NCBI GenBank assembly: GCA_024138025.1
Contig: JAMXBD010000689.1
Location: 434,001-498,000, forward strand
Length of the DNA: 64,000 nucleotides
Direction of reading: 5' to 3'
From: Combretum micranthum
Lineage: Eukaryota; Streptophyta; Magnoliopsida; Myrtales; Combretaceae
In this document: piece by piece, positions 38,711 through 51,353 of the stretch
Position numbering within the stretch: position 1 is the first letter of the stretch
Layout: each line of letters opens with the position of its first letter
The notes under the pieces: model-generated
What the model was told of the DNA's origin: nothing
The model's input: the letters and a program-made list of their open reading frames with translations, nothing else
The model's database searches: none
Position numbers and translations under genes: made by a program

Positions 38711-41153
38711 CCTAAATTCACGTAGTAAAATTCAAGATATTCATATTCGTTGTCTGTATCTAACACAAATTTTTCTATCGCCTAATCTGCTTCACTTCAA
38801 TCTTATTCATTGTGTTTGGTGCATGGGAATTAAGGGAGAATGGATGTGGAGGAGAAGAAATGAGGGAATTAAGTCAATTTTCTTATTTGTTTTGAAGAAA
38901 AATATAAAAAAAAAAATATATGTAGTATATTCCATGGGTTCCGCTATTTTTTAAAAAAAAGAAAAATATTTTCAAATTACTCTAATATCTTTTTTTTTTT
39001 GTAATTTACTTATTATCTTTTAAGAGTATATAAATAATTTATTATTACAACTTATTTACTTTTATTGTTCCATTCATTTTGGTCCCCTAAAGATTAAAAT
39101 TACCCAATAATTCATTTCCTATATTTTTCTTCCTTCTTAAATCTTTCTTTCTAAATCATTCTATCACATGAAACAAAGTGTTTGTCGAACTTGGGCATCC
39201 ATCAGGCTTTTCTTCTGTGATACAAATGTTCAAATCATGAAGGGAATCAGAAAGTTGAGAAAATATATGAAAGATGATGACAGTGATCGCTTACACGTAA
39301 TAGATATAAGAAAGCGCCGCTAAAAGAGATAATATTACTGCTTTCAATACATATTTAATAATGAGTGTCTCCCATGCATTCCACTACAAATATCATATAG
39401 CACCGTAGGTGAATTCAGGTCTCATCTCCATCCTTTCTTTCTCAGTCCTCAACGTATATTCTAAATCATCCCAATTTCAAGTTCCAACATCGCAAGATTT
39501 TGAAGGGGGAAAATATAAAAAGCATCACTTAAATAGATGTTAACGTCTATTGCCATACCTAGATATAGAGCATTTGTGAAAATTAATAATATAAGGAAGT
39601 TATTAACAAATGAGACATTTTTTTTTAAGAGAAAAGGGAATAATATCCACAACCTCTTATAAGAACGGTTATGTAGCACAACCTTTTTTTTTTCCTTTTT
39701 TTTTCTAATAATGATGAATTTTATTTACAAGAAAAGAATTATATAGATGAAGATAAGAAAAATGAAAATGTAAATAATACATCACCACAACATTCAAAAG
39801 TTCATATAAGGAATATTTTTGGGATCATGATATTGAAAGTATCTCTACTTTGCAATTTAGATAAGTTAATGTCTGAACATTCAAACTTTATATTTTTTTG
39901 TGTCTATAGAGACAGTAATATAAAAAAAAAAAAAGTAAAAGTAGAGATACCAAAAATACAAAGTTTAAAAATTTAAAAACTAATTTGTTTAAATTATAAA
40001 AAAAATACTTTCAATGCCTTTTTTTAAAGACTTTTTTTTATTTTATTAGAAAAACCGTCCTACTGTAGAGTAAAGGAATGATGGAATCTCCTATAAAGAT
40101 GAAAACAATTTGGCATAATCTATGTGTGTTGATTGTATGAAAAATATGAATATGTCATAATTTATAACAGAGGTGCACTGTTGGGGGTTACATTTCATGA
40201 ATCCATAAAACCAAATGAGTTTGTTTTGACTAGTTTTAACCACCTTTTGCAATACATACAATAGATTTTTTTTTTTTTATCACACACCATTATAATAGGA
40301 TATGGAGGATTCGAAGCTAGTACCTCTCACTTCAAATATCAAAAAAATACTACTAAATTACAATGTGATTAGCCACTTTCAATTGAGTTGACATTACATA
40401 CATTGCAATAATTTTTTTTTCATTTTCTTTTTTCACAAAGTGGCAGCAGGCGCCCCAACCCGACACATACGCAGTCCACGAGGCCAACTCGACCTTTAAC
40501 CCATGAACCTATGGAGTCCTAGGATGAATTACCAAACGAGCCTGGCTTGTTTGTCAAACTCGCCGGGACGATTTGATGCTACGGCTTCGATCATGTGCCA
40601 ATGTCTATATAAAAGAATAATAGTTGAATAACAAAATGGTTTGTCCTATCATTAGCAGGCTTTTCATTTCTAGCTCATTTCTTTGTTGCTTGTGTGGCGT
40701 TTATGGGTCTTAAATTTTTAAGAAGATTGGTGTTTGAAAAAGCATCATATTTTGTGTCTTTTTTTTTAATTTATATATTTCTTCCTTGTTTTATTGAACA
40801 TTTCTGGTGGTGCAAAAAAAAGTTAATAATAATAATAATTTGAGATCTAATGATTGTAACCCACAGCTGCAGATGATCACAAGCCATGGCCAAACAACAC
40901 GAGATTCAACTCACTATCATGTGATGTATTACATAGGATAAAATATCCTACTTCCATGACAATTTTAGAAAAAATTATAACAATAATATGGCTTATGTTT
41001 TGAGTTTATATATATATATATATATATATCTTTACAATGGGAGAGATTTGAACCTAATACTTCTTACTTAATAGTTCAAGATGATACCATTAAACTATTG
41101 GCGTGTATTTTGATATTTTTTATCAATTGATCAGTTCTTGTCTTTTGGTAGGT
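38711..41153. other. AT-rich spacer left of the MULE
   Basis: No gene was recognised. Homopolymer-rich, with an (AT)n tract near 41009-41028. Around 39170-39330 the sequence is less biased and has a short open stretch, but nothing identifiable. Confidence 0.5.
40436..40607. mobile_element. GC-rich hAT-like MITE fragment
   Basis: A patch of high GC in AT-rich surroundings. It ends in 'gtgccaatgtcta' (40595-40607), identical over 13 bases to the right end of the MITE at 25116-25434. The matching left end is not visible, so it is probably truncated or strongly diverged. Confidence 0.5.
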
Positions 41154-41164
41154 ATATGTATTTT
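41154..41164. repeat. Left target-site duplication of the MULE
   Basis: 'atatgtatttt' is repeated exactly at 63494-63504, just outside the other inverted repeat. MULEs normally make 9-bp (8-11 bp) duplications. Because the terminal bases are ambiguous, the true length could be 9, 10 or 11. Confidence 0.85.
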
Positions 41165-42012
41165 GGGTAAATTACATCAATGAGTCAAAACATTTGAGGA
41201 TAAGTTCTTTTTTTATCATAACATTTCAAGTGTTTAAAAAGAGATCAAAACATTTGTATTAGTGGTTCATTTAAGATCATCTTAACGGACTGTTAGTCAC
41301 TCCATTAGATGCTGTTATACAAGACCTATAAATGTCACGCTAGATGACACGTCAGCTAAAAAAATAATATTAAATTGCCAGTTTATTATGAAATCTAATC
41401 ATAGTAAAATTAGAGGAAAACACTCGAACATCGTTATTATCAAGTGAAAACCACAAAATAGATAAAGAAAATCATCCTTTACCCCAAATCAAAAATAAAA
41501 CTCATCGGAAGCTCCAACATGAAACCCTAAGTATGATTCACCCCAAGTAAAAGTCAAATCTCAAATCGTCCTTTAGACCCCTTGCTTTGCTTATCTCTTG
41601 CACATAATTGGATCTCGATTTCAACATTCAAAGTGATTGCAAACTTACTTGCAGTATATGTCGCTTTCTCTTTTTGATGTTGTTGTGTGTGTTTGAATTG
41701 AAATTTCTGGAGTTGTTTTAGCAAATGTTAATGAAAGAACGAAACTTGAGTTGACATTAAGGTGGTTTATGTGAATGTGCCTAAGATTTGCACTATTGTA
41801 CTCATTTGATAATAACCCTAACTTTAACTCTAACCTTGAATTCAATGTGTTTTTTTTATTTTTTTTAATTTTTTTTTTTTGAGCTTGCAATATGTATAGA
41901 TAATGTGATTTATGTTAAATATGTGAACTTAGAACCCTAACCCCGACCATCAATGTAGTAACTTTGAGTTGGCAAATACAGGTTTAGGTTTGGGTAAAAA
42001 GCTCCATCCCTC

Positions 42013-42055
<43 letters not shown>

Positions 42056-42095
42056 AACACACAGTCTCTCTCTATTCAGCATAGAGGATTGGGAT
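41165..42095 (+). repeat. Left terminal inverted repeat of the MULE
   Basis: It starts '(g)ggtaaatta' and can be followed against the complement of 62601-63493. Shared blocks include 'tttcaagtgtttaaaaa', 'agtggttcatttaag', 'tttattatgaaatctgatc'-like, 'atgaaaccctaagtatgatt', 'gtcaaatctcaaatcgtcct', 'tttgagttggcaaata' and 'gcata/tggaggatt'. It includes a 40-base C run (42014-42053) absent from the right copy. By analogy with MuDR it should hold the transposase promoter. Frames at 41645-41890 and 41969-42229 are by-products (the latter is a poly-Pro read of the C run). Confidence 0.9.
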
Positions 42096-42276
42096 TTCGT
42101 GGTGGAGTTATGGCCGAAAAAATGAACAAGATGCCCTCTCTCTCTCTCTTATTCAGTTCAACTTGGTGGATAAGGAAGTTTTGGTTTGGAAATGTCAAAG
42201 TACTAGTTGATTACTACTGTAATATTTGAGTTGAAATGTTGTCCTACCTTAACATTTAGCGATTTCAATATCCTAT
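42096..42276 (+). other. MULE leader region between left TIR and LARD insertion
   Basis: This is unique MULE sequence just inside the TIR, ending in the LARD TSD CCTAT (42272-42276). It continues at 51206. It is most likely the 5' untranslated leader or leader intron of the transposase gene. It contains an ATG at about 42110, but the open frame there ends quickly and shows no family similarity. Confidence 0.5.
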
Positions 42277-44068
42277 TGTCAAGCCTATATTTTTCTGGTT
42301 TAATTTCTTTTAATCTGATCCGTATTAGACCCAAACCCATTTGATACAAACCCTCAACTACAAATTAAAAGAAATTTAATTTTTAAAAATATTTTGGAGT
42401 AGCCACCTGATTGAAATCGGGAAAAATTATAAGTTAAGATTAATGGGTTGGTTAATCCTAATTTAGCTACTAGTCTGTGAAAAAATTGATTCAAAACCAA
42501 ACTTTATAAACCAGAAATTTTGAATTCGAGAGCTACCCTATTAAAACCATATGGTTACCACTTAAAATTCATAATTTAAAATTTATCTTTTTAATGCTAA
42601 AAATGAATCAAATATCATGAATTCCTAAATTTATAATTTTATATACAAACTTATGACAAGACCGTTTAATATTTATAATAAATTAAGTAACTCAAAATTT
42701 ACAAGATAATGTGATGGAACAAAAAAGAAATTAGATTTTATGTCGCCCGGAGGTGCCTACATATCTGCTAATCGGGATCAGACGTTACATAGTTCTTTTC
42801 CTGAAAACATTAATTTGTTGATTCTTTTTAACTTTTTGAACTCTTTTCATTTTAAATTTTTTAAATTTTAATCAATTTAGCAAAAAAAAAAGGGTATGAG
42901 GGGTAAACCCTATAAACTACCAAGTTCATTTTTATTCATGAAAATAAGTTTTTCTGTGTCAAAATAATTTATGTCATGTTCTATGTATACTTTTTTATAT
43001 AATATTGATTTTATATTTCCCATTACATGCATCCATATATTTTTTTTATCTTTTATATCTATTTTTTTTCTTTTCTAAAGTTTTTTTAAACAAAAAGAAA
43101 AAAGAAAGATAAAAGAGAAAGAAAAGAACTTACCTAGTACAACATCAAGACGCATACAAACTTGCAGAAGAGATGAAGGACAAGCAGCCGGCGATAATTG
43201 AATAGGAGATTCTGGTGCCAGTTTGTGATTGATTAGATCATCATAAATTGGCCTTCAAAAGCCCTCAATCAATCTTGTGATGACACATTTCTAACTTCAA
43301 TTGCTTCGAAATTTCCTAAAAAACTTCAGAATTGAAGTTTTGAATTTGAAACCCTAACTTCTTATGAAATTCATATTTGATTTCTTTCAAGTGATTTGTG
43401 TTGTTGTCGTATGCCAATATTTATAGGCATTAGCATGCTCACCTATCGGCTCACCTACTACGATACAATGTATCTGGATATTCTGGCCTCTTGCTCACCT
43501 ATTATGATACAATGTATCTGGATATTCTAGCCTACCACTCACCTACCACGATACAATGTATCCGGACGCTCTGGCCTACTACTCACCCAACACAATACAA
43601 TGTATCTAGATACCTTGGCCTACTGCTCACCTACCCACTCGCTGAGACACGCGCTTACCTCTTCTAACAGCTTGCTAACAGGTGCGCTTACCTCATCTGG
43701 CCGGTGGGAACATGTGAAAAAATAAAAATGACAATTTGCCACCTTGTAGAAAGGAACCCAGGTCTCCTTTGTGCATGTGTGTGTCTTTTACCATCAGGCC
43801 ATTGCCCTATGCTTCGGTCTTGTTTTGCATTAGAATTACATTTAAGGTTCTGAAAAATGTGCTTAATTAAATAAACTTATTTAAATAGGTTATTTAATTG
43901 AGCCTAAAATTAATTTATAATGAAAAGTAACATTATATCAAGTTCAAAAAATCTTATAACAATTTATAATTTTTTTGCTCTTTTTTTTTTTGTAATTTAT
44001 GGGCTTAATATGATATTAATTTTTACTATAAATTGAAGCTTTAAATGGGCAAAAATTGGGTGTCTACA
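42277..44068 (+). repeat. LARD left LTR (1,792 bp)
   Basis: TGTC...TGTCTACA. It is colinear with 49322-51205 throughout. It contains four copies of a 44-bp unit (about 43440-43640), where the right LTR has six; this explains nearly all of the 92-bp length difference between the two LTRs. Orientation plus is arbitrary because the element has no coding region. Confidence 0.85.
43440..43640 (+). repeat. 44-bp tandem repeat in left LTR (4 copies)
   Basis: Each unit reads cacctac-acgatacaatgt, then atctggatattctggcctac and four more bases, with scattered substitutions. Copies begin near 43450, 43494, 43538 and 43582. Confidence 0.8.
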
Positions 44069-44239
44069 ACTGCCCCTCTTTGTGATGATATTTGATAAAA
44101 CTTCATCACAAAGATAAAAAGAGAGACCCCATTTTTTGCTTTCGAAAGCTCAAAGCAAACTGAAGGTGGATAATAGGCTCCTGCATTTGATCCACTAGAG
44201 ATTATAACCAGATGATGAAAGTCTTTTGACCATGCTTTC

Positions 44240-44549
44240 TTAATGACTTAGGATGAGCGCTCCATGAGCTGGCTTGTGATATGATACAGATGCGCTCCTT
44301 GAGCTGGCATTTGGCCTAGATGTGGGAATCATGAGCTGACACCTAGTTTGGGTAGACATACCTTGAACTAGCCTATGATTTGATCTGGAGAGATGAGCTG
44401 GCCTATGTTTTGTCTTAAACGTGCTCCTTGAGCTAGCATTTGGCTTAGATGCAATATAGGTACGTTCCTTAAGCTGGCACTTGACCTGGAGAAGTGCTCC
44501 TTGAGCTGGCCCATGTTTTGTCTCAAACACGCTCCTTGAGCTAACATTT
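44240..44549 (+). repeat. 'ccttgagctggc' repeat zone of the LARD core, left part
   Basis: At least six irregularly spaced copies of 'gctccttgagctggc' or close variants, with 'tatgttttgtct' and 'catttggcttagatg' companions. The same words return at about 45825-45990, so the 36-bp array appears to have expanded inside this zone. Minus-strand frames at 44240-44604 are read-throughs of the repeat and not genes. Confidence 0.7.
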
Positions 44550-45785
44550 GACTTAGATGGGCTTCGGGTCTTTTCTTTTTTAAAGAAACTTGGATGGGCT
44601 TCAAGTATTTTCTCTTTAAGAGACTACGATGGGCTTAAGGTTTTTTCTTTTTAAGGAGACTCAGATGGGCTTCGGGTCTTTTCTTTTTAAGGAGACCCTG
44701 ATAGGCTTCGGGTCTTTTCTTTTTAAGAAGACTTGGATAGGCTTTGGGTCTTTTCTTTTTAAGGCGACCCTTCGGGTCTTTTTTTTTTTTTTTAAGAGAC
44801 TTGGTTAGGCTTTGGGTCTTTTCTTTTTATGGAGACTCTATGGGTCTTTTCTTTTTTAGGAAACTCGGATGGGCTTCAGGTCATTTCTTTTTAAAGAGAT
44901 TCGGATGGGCTTTGGGTCTTTTCTTTTTAAGGAGATTTGGATGAGCTTCGAGTCTTTTCTTTTTAAGGAGACATGGATGGGCTTCGGGTCTTTTCTTTTC
45001 AAGAAGACTGGGATGGGATTCGGGTCTTTTAAGGAGACTCTTATGGGTCTTTTCTTTTTTAGAAGACTCGGATGGGCCTCGGGTCTTTTCTTTTTAAGTA
45101 GACTCGGATAGGCTTCGGATCTTTTCTTTTAAAGAGACTCGGATGGGCTTCGGGTCTTTTCTTTTAAAGAGACTCGGATGGGCTTTTGGTCTTTTCTTTT
45201 AAAGAGATTCGGATGGGCTTCAGGTCTTTTCGTTTTAAGGAGACTCAGGTAGGCTTTGAGTCTTTTCTTTTAAAGGAGAATCTAATGGACTTCTGGTCTT
45301 CTCTTTTAAGAGACTTGGATAGGCTTTGGGTCTTTTCTTTTAAAGAGACTCGGATGGGCTTTAGGTCTTTTTTTTTTTTAAGGAGACTCGGATGGGCTTT
45401 GGGTCTTTTCTTTTTAAGGAGACTCGGATGGGCTTCGAGTGTTTTCTTTTTAAGGAGACTCGAATGAGCTTCGGGCCTTTTTTTTTAAAGGAGGCTCAGA
45501 TGAGCTTCGGGTCTTTTCTTTTAAAGAAACTCGAATGGGCTTCGAGTCTTTTCTTTTAAAAAGACTCAGATGGGCTTGGGGACTTTTCTTTTTTTTAAAG
45601 AGACTCGGATGGGCTTCAGGTCTTTTTGTAAAGAGGCTTGAATGGGCTTCAAGTCTTTTCTTTTTAAGGAGACTTGGATAGGCTTCAGGTCTTTTCTTTT
45701 AAAGAGACTCGGATGGGTTTCGGGTCTTTTCTTTCCTTTTGAGACTCGGATTGGCTTTGGGTCCTTTCTTTTTAAGAAGACTCGA
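44550..45785 (+). repeat. 36-bp minisatellite array in the LARD core
   Basis: About 34 tandem units of the type 'gactcggatgggcttcgggt' followed by 'cttttctttttaagga', with substitutions and small indels. Since 36 is divisible by three, open frames appear that encode 12-residue repeats (M-G-F-x-S-F-L-F-K-E-x-x). Indels break them repeatedly, so they are by-products. Between units there are no unique spacers, which excludes a CRISPR-like array. Confidence 0.85.
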
Positions 45786-48700
45786 GGAGAAAAAGGGTAG
45801 ACAACCTATAAGTTAGCTTATCATTTGGTGCAAGAGCGCTTCTCAAGCTAACACTTGTTTGGATAGACGTTCCTTGAGCTAGTACTTCACTTGGAGCACT
45901 CATTGAGATGGCCTATAATATGATACATACGCGTTTTTGAGTTAGCATTTCAAAAACTAAGACAACGCTCCTAAGGCTAGCGATCTTACAAAGCTTTACT
46001 GGACGACACTCCTATAAGCAAATGATCCAAAAACTAGAATGGTGCTCTTTCGAGTAGACAATCCTAAGGATTGAAGAGAAAAAAAATTGACTTGATGAAA
46101 TCTTTCACACTAAAACATTTTGGATAATTTTTTTTTTCTTTTCAAATGTTTGGGCTAATGCTTTCATTTCAAAAAGTTGTCTTTTCATTCTATTAATTTT
46201 CTTTTCCTTTTTTTTAACTTTTTGAGCTAAAACTTCCTCTCTTTTTTTGAAAAAAATTTTTTATGGAAAAGTATTAGGGATTATTTTTTTTGAAAGATTC
46301 TTTTTACCCTCTTATCTCTTTTTTTTTAAGGAAAATTCTCTTTTAAAACTCTTTGAGAAGTTTTTTTTTTCATTTTTTTCATCTTTTTTTTTTTGAAAGA
46401 TTGCCAACAAGTGAGGATCCTTTGAGATGAATTATGCATTGGGCTTGCCCCATTGATCACTCATTTTAATTCAACCTTAGGTTTAACTTCTTAAGGTTTC
46501 TATTGAAAAACTTTTAAACATTGGGGGCAAAACTTTTCTCTTTGGGACTTTGATTTGCTTTTATTGGGACATTGTCATTCAACTTTGAGGCAAATAGTTC
46601 ATAAACTCGAGGCAAATATCTTCCAAATTGGAGCAAATGACTTTCCATGCCCCTATAAATGATTTTCATACCAACGGATAATTATCTCATTTTGAATTGT
46701 CTAGTCAAAGAGGGCTTCCTTATACTCTCTTAGGCTTATTTTCACATATTTGACTTAGATTTCAAAAATTATGGTCCGACTTGTAAGTGATACATATTAG
46801 TCAATCTGTTAGGTCTTTTTTGAACCGTAATATAGGCTTTTGGCTTTTGTCTTCAATCAAAAGGGATACCATCTACATAAGCCATTTTGAAATTTATCTT
46901 TAACACTTCTCGGGTTTACAAATCAAGAATCCTTAAGGAAAACTAATAGTGCGCTTGTCCCTAGTTTCAAGAGCATTAATAAATCAAGTCCTATGAACTG
47001 AAGAGCCTCCAAAAGGGTGGTATTATGGGTGGGTCTATGATACAAATATGTTGTAGACCTTGGATATTGATTTTGATAAGTTTTGGTGGTTTTGAGCATG
47101 TGCCTCCAATCTTTAGGCATGATCACCTTGTTTGAATGTTATGTACTTTTCTCTTCTTTTTTTTTTTTTTTTTTGTTTTCTTTTCTAATCCCATTTTCTT
47201 CTCTCTTTTTGTTCTTTTTTTTTTTTTTTTGAATTCAAGGTGATTTATATTTCTTCAACTTTCATCGAATGGCTTACAACTCAAAGTGTATGGGTTGTGT
47301 ATGGTTTTGAAATAGATTCTCTTCTTCCTTTCAAAGAAAATGAAATATCAATTGATTGCTCTCGAATTGATAAAACTAGGGCAAGAACACATTAATTAAT
47401 CCTTTTTTCTCCTCATTAATGACCTTAACCTCCAAATTGCTCCATTATGGGGTGGTTCTTGATAGGGTTTACTTTTAAAATACTTCCTTTATAGGTTCAA
47501 CTAGGTTGGCAAGGGATAAGCGTGTTTAGGATATTAAAATGAATGTCTAATATCATTTTGACCCAAGTATCAAATTCAAGGTGGATCTCCTTTAAGGAAT
47601 GAGTCAATTTCCTCTCTTTAATGTCACTCTGCTCTCGAGTGTTTAGGGTTATGTTTAGGATTTGTCTTGTCTCTTATCATTCTAGATTTTTATGAGATAT
47701 TTTTCTTGGTTATCAATCATCCATTTTCCAATTACATCAAGATAATTTACTAAACGCCCCTTTTGCATTGGATTTATATTTTAGAAATTAAACCTGACAA
47801 ATACTCTTAATTAGTGACTTATTGAGTCCTTTTGATTGCCCCCCATTTCTAATTTCTTTTTATTTGTAGTTCACCTTTAGCCTAAAGTGAGTGATCATTA
47901 GTCTCAAAATTTAAAGGATCCTTGATTGCTAGCAAATTTCTTTTTTCTCTTTATTTTAAAAAAATTCTTTTTTTATTTTTTTTAATTTATTGAAGACTAT
48001 ATTATAGAAATAATTAGATATTAATTACTAAAAGGATAATAGATATTTATAAAAGTATTTAGAATCCACATTTTTCAATGACTGTTTACAACCTAAAGTT
48101 GAAATTTACAGATGATTCCTTTTTTTTTTTTTTTTGAAAATTTCAAACTAAAACCTATTATGATTTATAAAGAGTAATGACAACTTTTTTTTTCTCTTTC
48201 TTAAATATTCATGAATGGAGACAGAATAATAGACTTATGTTTAAAGAAGTGAAACACCTATGACAAAGAGATTCTAGTTGAAAAGAACCTATAACTATCT
48301 AGAAGAAGAATTAACCTAATGGATGATCAAATTAGGTATAATCTATGGATATTTATAAGTCTATTACACATTTTTTAACAACTTTTATATACAAGTTTTG
48401 TATTTACTTTATTATGATCTGTATAATCTAAAGAGTATTTACAAGTTTTTTTTTTTTTTTTTGAGAATTTCTCAATTTATGAAAAATGGAAATTTTTTTA
48501 ATAACTATATTATATACAATTTTTTTTATATCATAATGATGTATCCTACTTTACATGAGTAAAAAAAAAAATTCCTTTTATCTTTTTTTCTTTTATTCAG
48601 GATAATTTACAATTTTTTTATTTTTTATTTTTTTTAACTATATACAAATGACTATAAAAATACCAACAAGCTATTACTTACAAAGTACAATAAAGTATTC

Positions 48701-49321
48701 ACATTACATATTGCACATGCAATTCACACGGATACAAACTTTGGGGTTGACGACTAATTAATCATGGGGCAATTTTGAGATTTTCATTTTAGTTACAACC
48801 TTGTTTAAAAAAATGAGATAAATAATTTTCAAGGGGAGGATTTCAAAAGGATTTGAAACTGTAACTTGTTAAGGTATGCCCCATTATTATTTAATCGCCA
48901 ACCTATGTTTATGAATGTATTTGGGTGAGTTATAAAGGTTCCCCGATCTAGTGGATCGCAAATCAACACAAAACTAGAGCGGGAGGTCATTTCATGAATT
49001 AAAGGGTGGAAAAGCCACAGCCCCCAAATCTTACTAGTGACCTCCCTGCGTAGGGTCCTAAAACGGTCTGGTCCTGACCGTATCTAGCACACATTTTTTA
49101 AAATCTCCCCAATAGATCTTTTGTACCCCATTTTAGGCTATTTAGAAGGGGCATATCTGCATCACTTAGAAAAAAATATTGATACAACTATTTATAGATT
49201 AATAATAAAATAAATGATACACAAGAATGAGCATAAAAGGAAATAAACTTTGAATATAAGAATTTCAAGTGCATAGCCCTCTTAAAAGAAAATTAGGTAG
49301 TCCCCAGTGGAGTAGCCAAGC
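45786..49321. other. Rest of the LARD core, non-coding
   Basis: A second 'ccttgagct' patch (about 45825-45990) is followed by very T-rich sequence with many poly-T runs (for example 46200-46400, 47155-47232 and 48119-48135). No Gag, protease, integrase or reverse-transcriptase motif is readable on either strand. Just before the right LTR is 'ccccagtggagtagccaag', the place of the polypurine tract, though it is not purine-pure. Confidence 0.7.
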
Positions 49322-51205
49322 TGTCGAGCTTAGATTTTTCGTTTTTGATTTAATTTCTTTTAATTCGATCCATATTAGACTCAAACCCATTCGATACGAA
49401 CCCTTGACTAGGAATTAAAAGAAATTGAATTTTTGAAAACATTTTGGAGTCACCACCCGATTGGAATCAGGAAAATTATAAGTTACGATTAATGAGTTGG
49501 TTAATCCTAACTTAGCTACTAGTCTACGAAAAAAATTTTATTCAAAACCAAATTTTATAAACCAGAAATTTTGGATTCGGGGGCTACCCTATTAAAACCA
49601 TATGGTTACCACTTAAAATTCATAATTTAAAATTTATCTTTTTAATGGTAAAAAATGAATCAAATATCATAAATTCCTAAAATTACAATTTTATATACAA
49701 ACTTATGACAAGACCATTTAATATTTATAATAAATTAAGCAACTCAAAATTTACAAGATAATGTGATGGAGCAAAAAAAAGTTAGATTTTATGTCGCATC
49801 GGAGGTACCTACGTACCTGCTAATCGGGATTAGATGTTACATAGTTCTTTTCCTAAAAACATTAATTTGTTGATTCTTTTTAACTTTTTGAACTCTTTTC
49901 ACTTTAAATTTTTTAAATTTTAATCAATTTAGCAAAAAAACAATATGAGGGGGTAAACCCTATAAACTACCAAGTTCATTTTTATTTATGAAAATAAGTT
50001 TTTCTATGTGTCAAAATAATCTATGTCATGTTCTATGCATACTTTTTTATATAATATTGATTTTATATTTCCCATGACATGCATCAATATACTTTTAGCT
50101 ATTTTTTTGTTTTTCTAAAGTTTTTGTAAAACAAAAAGAAAAAAGAAAAATAAAAGAGAAAGAAAAGAACTTACCTAGTACAACATCAAGACGCACACAG
50201 ACTTGGAGAAGAGATGAAGGACATGCAACTGGCGGTAATTGAATAGAAGATTCTGGTGCTAGTTTGTGATTGATTGGATCGTCATGAATTGGTCTTCAAA
50301 AGCCCTTAATCAATCTTGTGATGACAAATTTTAACCTCCAATTGCTTCGAAATTTCCTAGAAAACTTCAGAATTGAAGTTTTGAATTTGAAACCCTAACT
50401 TCTTATGAAATTCATATTTAATCTCTTTCAAGTGATTTGTGTTGTTGTGGTATGCCAGTATTTATAGGCATTAACATGCTCACCTACCTACCGGCTCATC
50501 TACCGCTCACCTACCACGATACAATGTATCTGGACATTCTGGCCTATCTCTCATCTACTACGACACCATGTATCTGGATATTCTAGCCTAACACTCACCT
50601 ACCACGATACAATGTATCTAGATGCTCTGGCCTATCGCCCACCTACTACGATATAATGTATCTGGACACTTTGGCCTACTACTCACCTACCACGATACAA
50701 TGTATCCGGATGCTCTGGCCCACCACTCACCCAGCACGATACAATATATCTAAATACCCTAGCCTACCGCTCACCTACCCATTCGCTGAGACGTACACTT
50801 ACCTCTTCTAACAGCTTGCTGATACGTGCGCTTACCTCATCTGGCCAGTGGAAATATGTGGAAAAACAAAAATGACAATTTGCTTCCTTATAGAAAGGAA
50901 ACCAGGTCTCCCTTGTGCATGTGTGTGTCTTTTACCATCAGGCCATCGCCCTGTGCTTTTGTCTTGTTTTGCATTAAAATTACATTTAAGAATCTGAAAA
51001 ATGGGCTTAATTAAATAAACCTATTTAAATAGGTTATTTAATTGAGCCTAAAATTAATTTATAATGAAAATTAACATTATATCAAGCTCAAAAAATCTTA
51101 TAACAATTTTTTTTTTTTTGCTCTTCTTTTTATGTATGGGCTTCATATAATATTAATTTTTACGATAAATTGAAGCCTTAAATGGGCAAAAATGAGGTGT
51201 CTACA
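49322..51205 (+). repeat. LARD right LTR (1,884 bp)
   Basis: TGTC...TGTCTACA, colinear with the left LTR. It carries six 44-bp units at about 50500-50775 against four in the left copy. Confidence 0.85.
50500..50775 (+). repeat. 44-bp tandem repeat in right LTR (6 copies)
   Basis: Same unit as at 43440-43640. The first and last units match those of the left array best by eye, so the two extra units are internal. Confidence 0.75.
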
Positions 51206-51353
51206 CCTATCAACACTTGTTGTTTTGAAGTGTAGTGCAATGATCATGTTGATAAGTATTTTAATTACAATAGAATGAATTTCTTATTTTCTAATCTACA
51301 CATAGGAGGACTTAAACTTATGTTTTATTATCTTCATTGTTTTAGGTATTGTC

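Larger units (their letters stand above)
42277..51205. mobile_element. LARD-type LTR retrotransposon (non-coding) inserted in the MULE
   Basis: Two direct LTRs (42277-44068 and 49322-51205), each starting TGTC and ending TGTCTACA, enclose about 5.25 kb. Perfect TSDs CCTAT lie at 42272-42276 and 51206-51210. The core holds no Gag or Pol motif on either strand. It is made of homopolymer-rich sequence, a 36-bp tandem array and a 'ccttgagct' repeat zone. The base composition just inside both LTRs ('actgcccctctttg' and 'cagtggagtagccaag') recalls large non-coding retrotransposon derivatives I associate with other dicot genomes. It must have depended on enzymes from another element. The LTRs differ by several percent by eye, so the insertion is not recent. 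Confidence 0.85.

Noticed and set aside
41969..42229. Proline-rich small protein
   Set aside because: The proline run is only a translation of the 40-base C run in the left TIR; the right TIR has no equivalent.
44744..45467. Three open frames encoding 12-residue repeats
   Set aside because: They are read-throughs of the 36-bp minisatellite, broken by indels, without start context or flanking domain.
44550..45785. CRISPR-like array (repeat length 36)
   Set aside because: Units are directly abutting with no unique spacers, in a plant retrotransposon.
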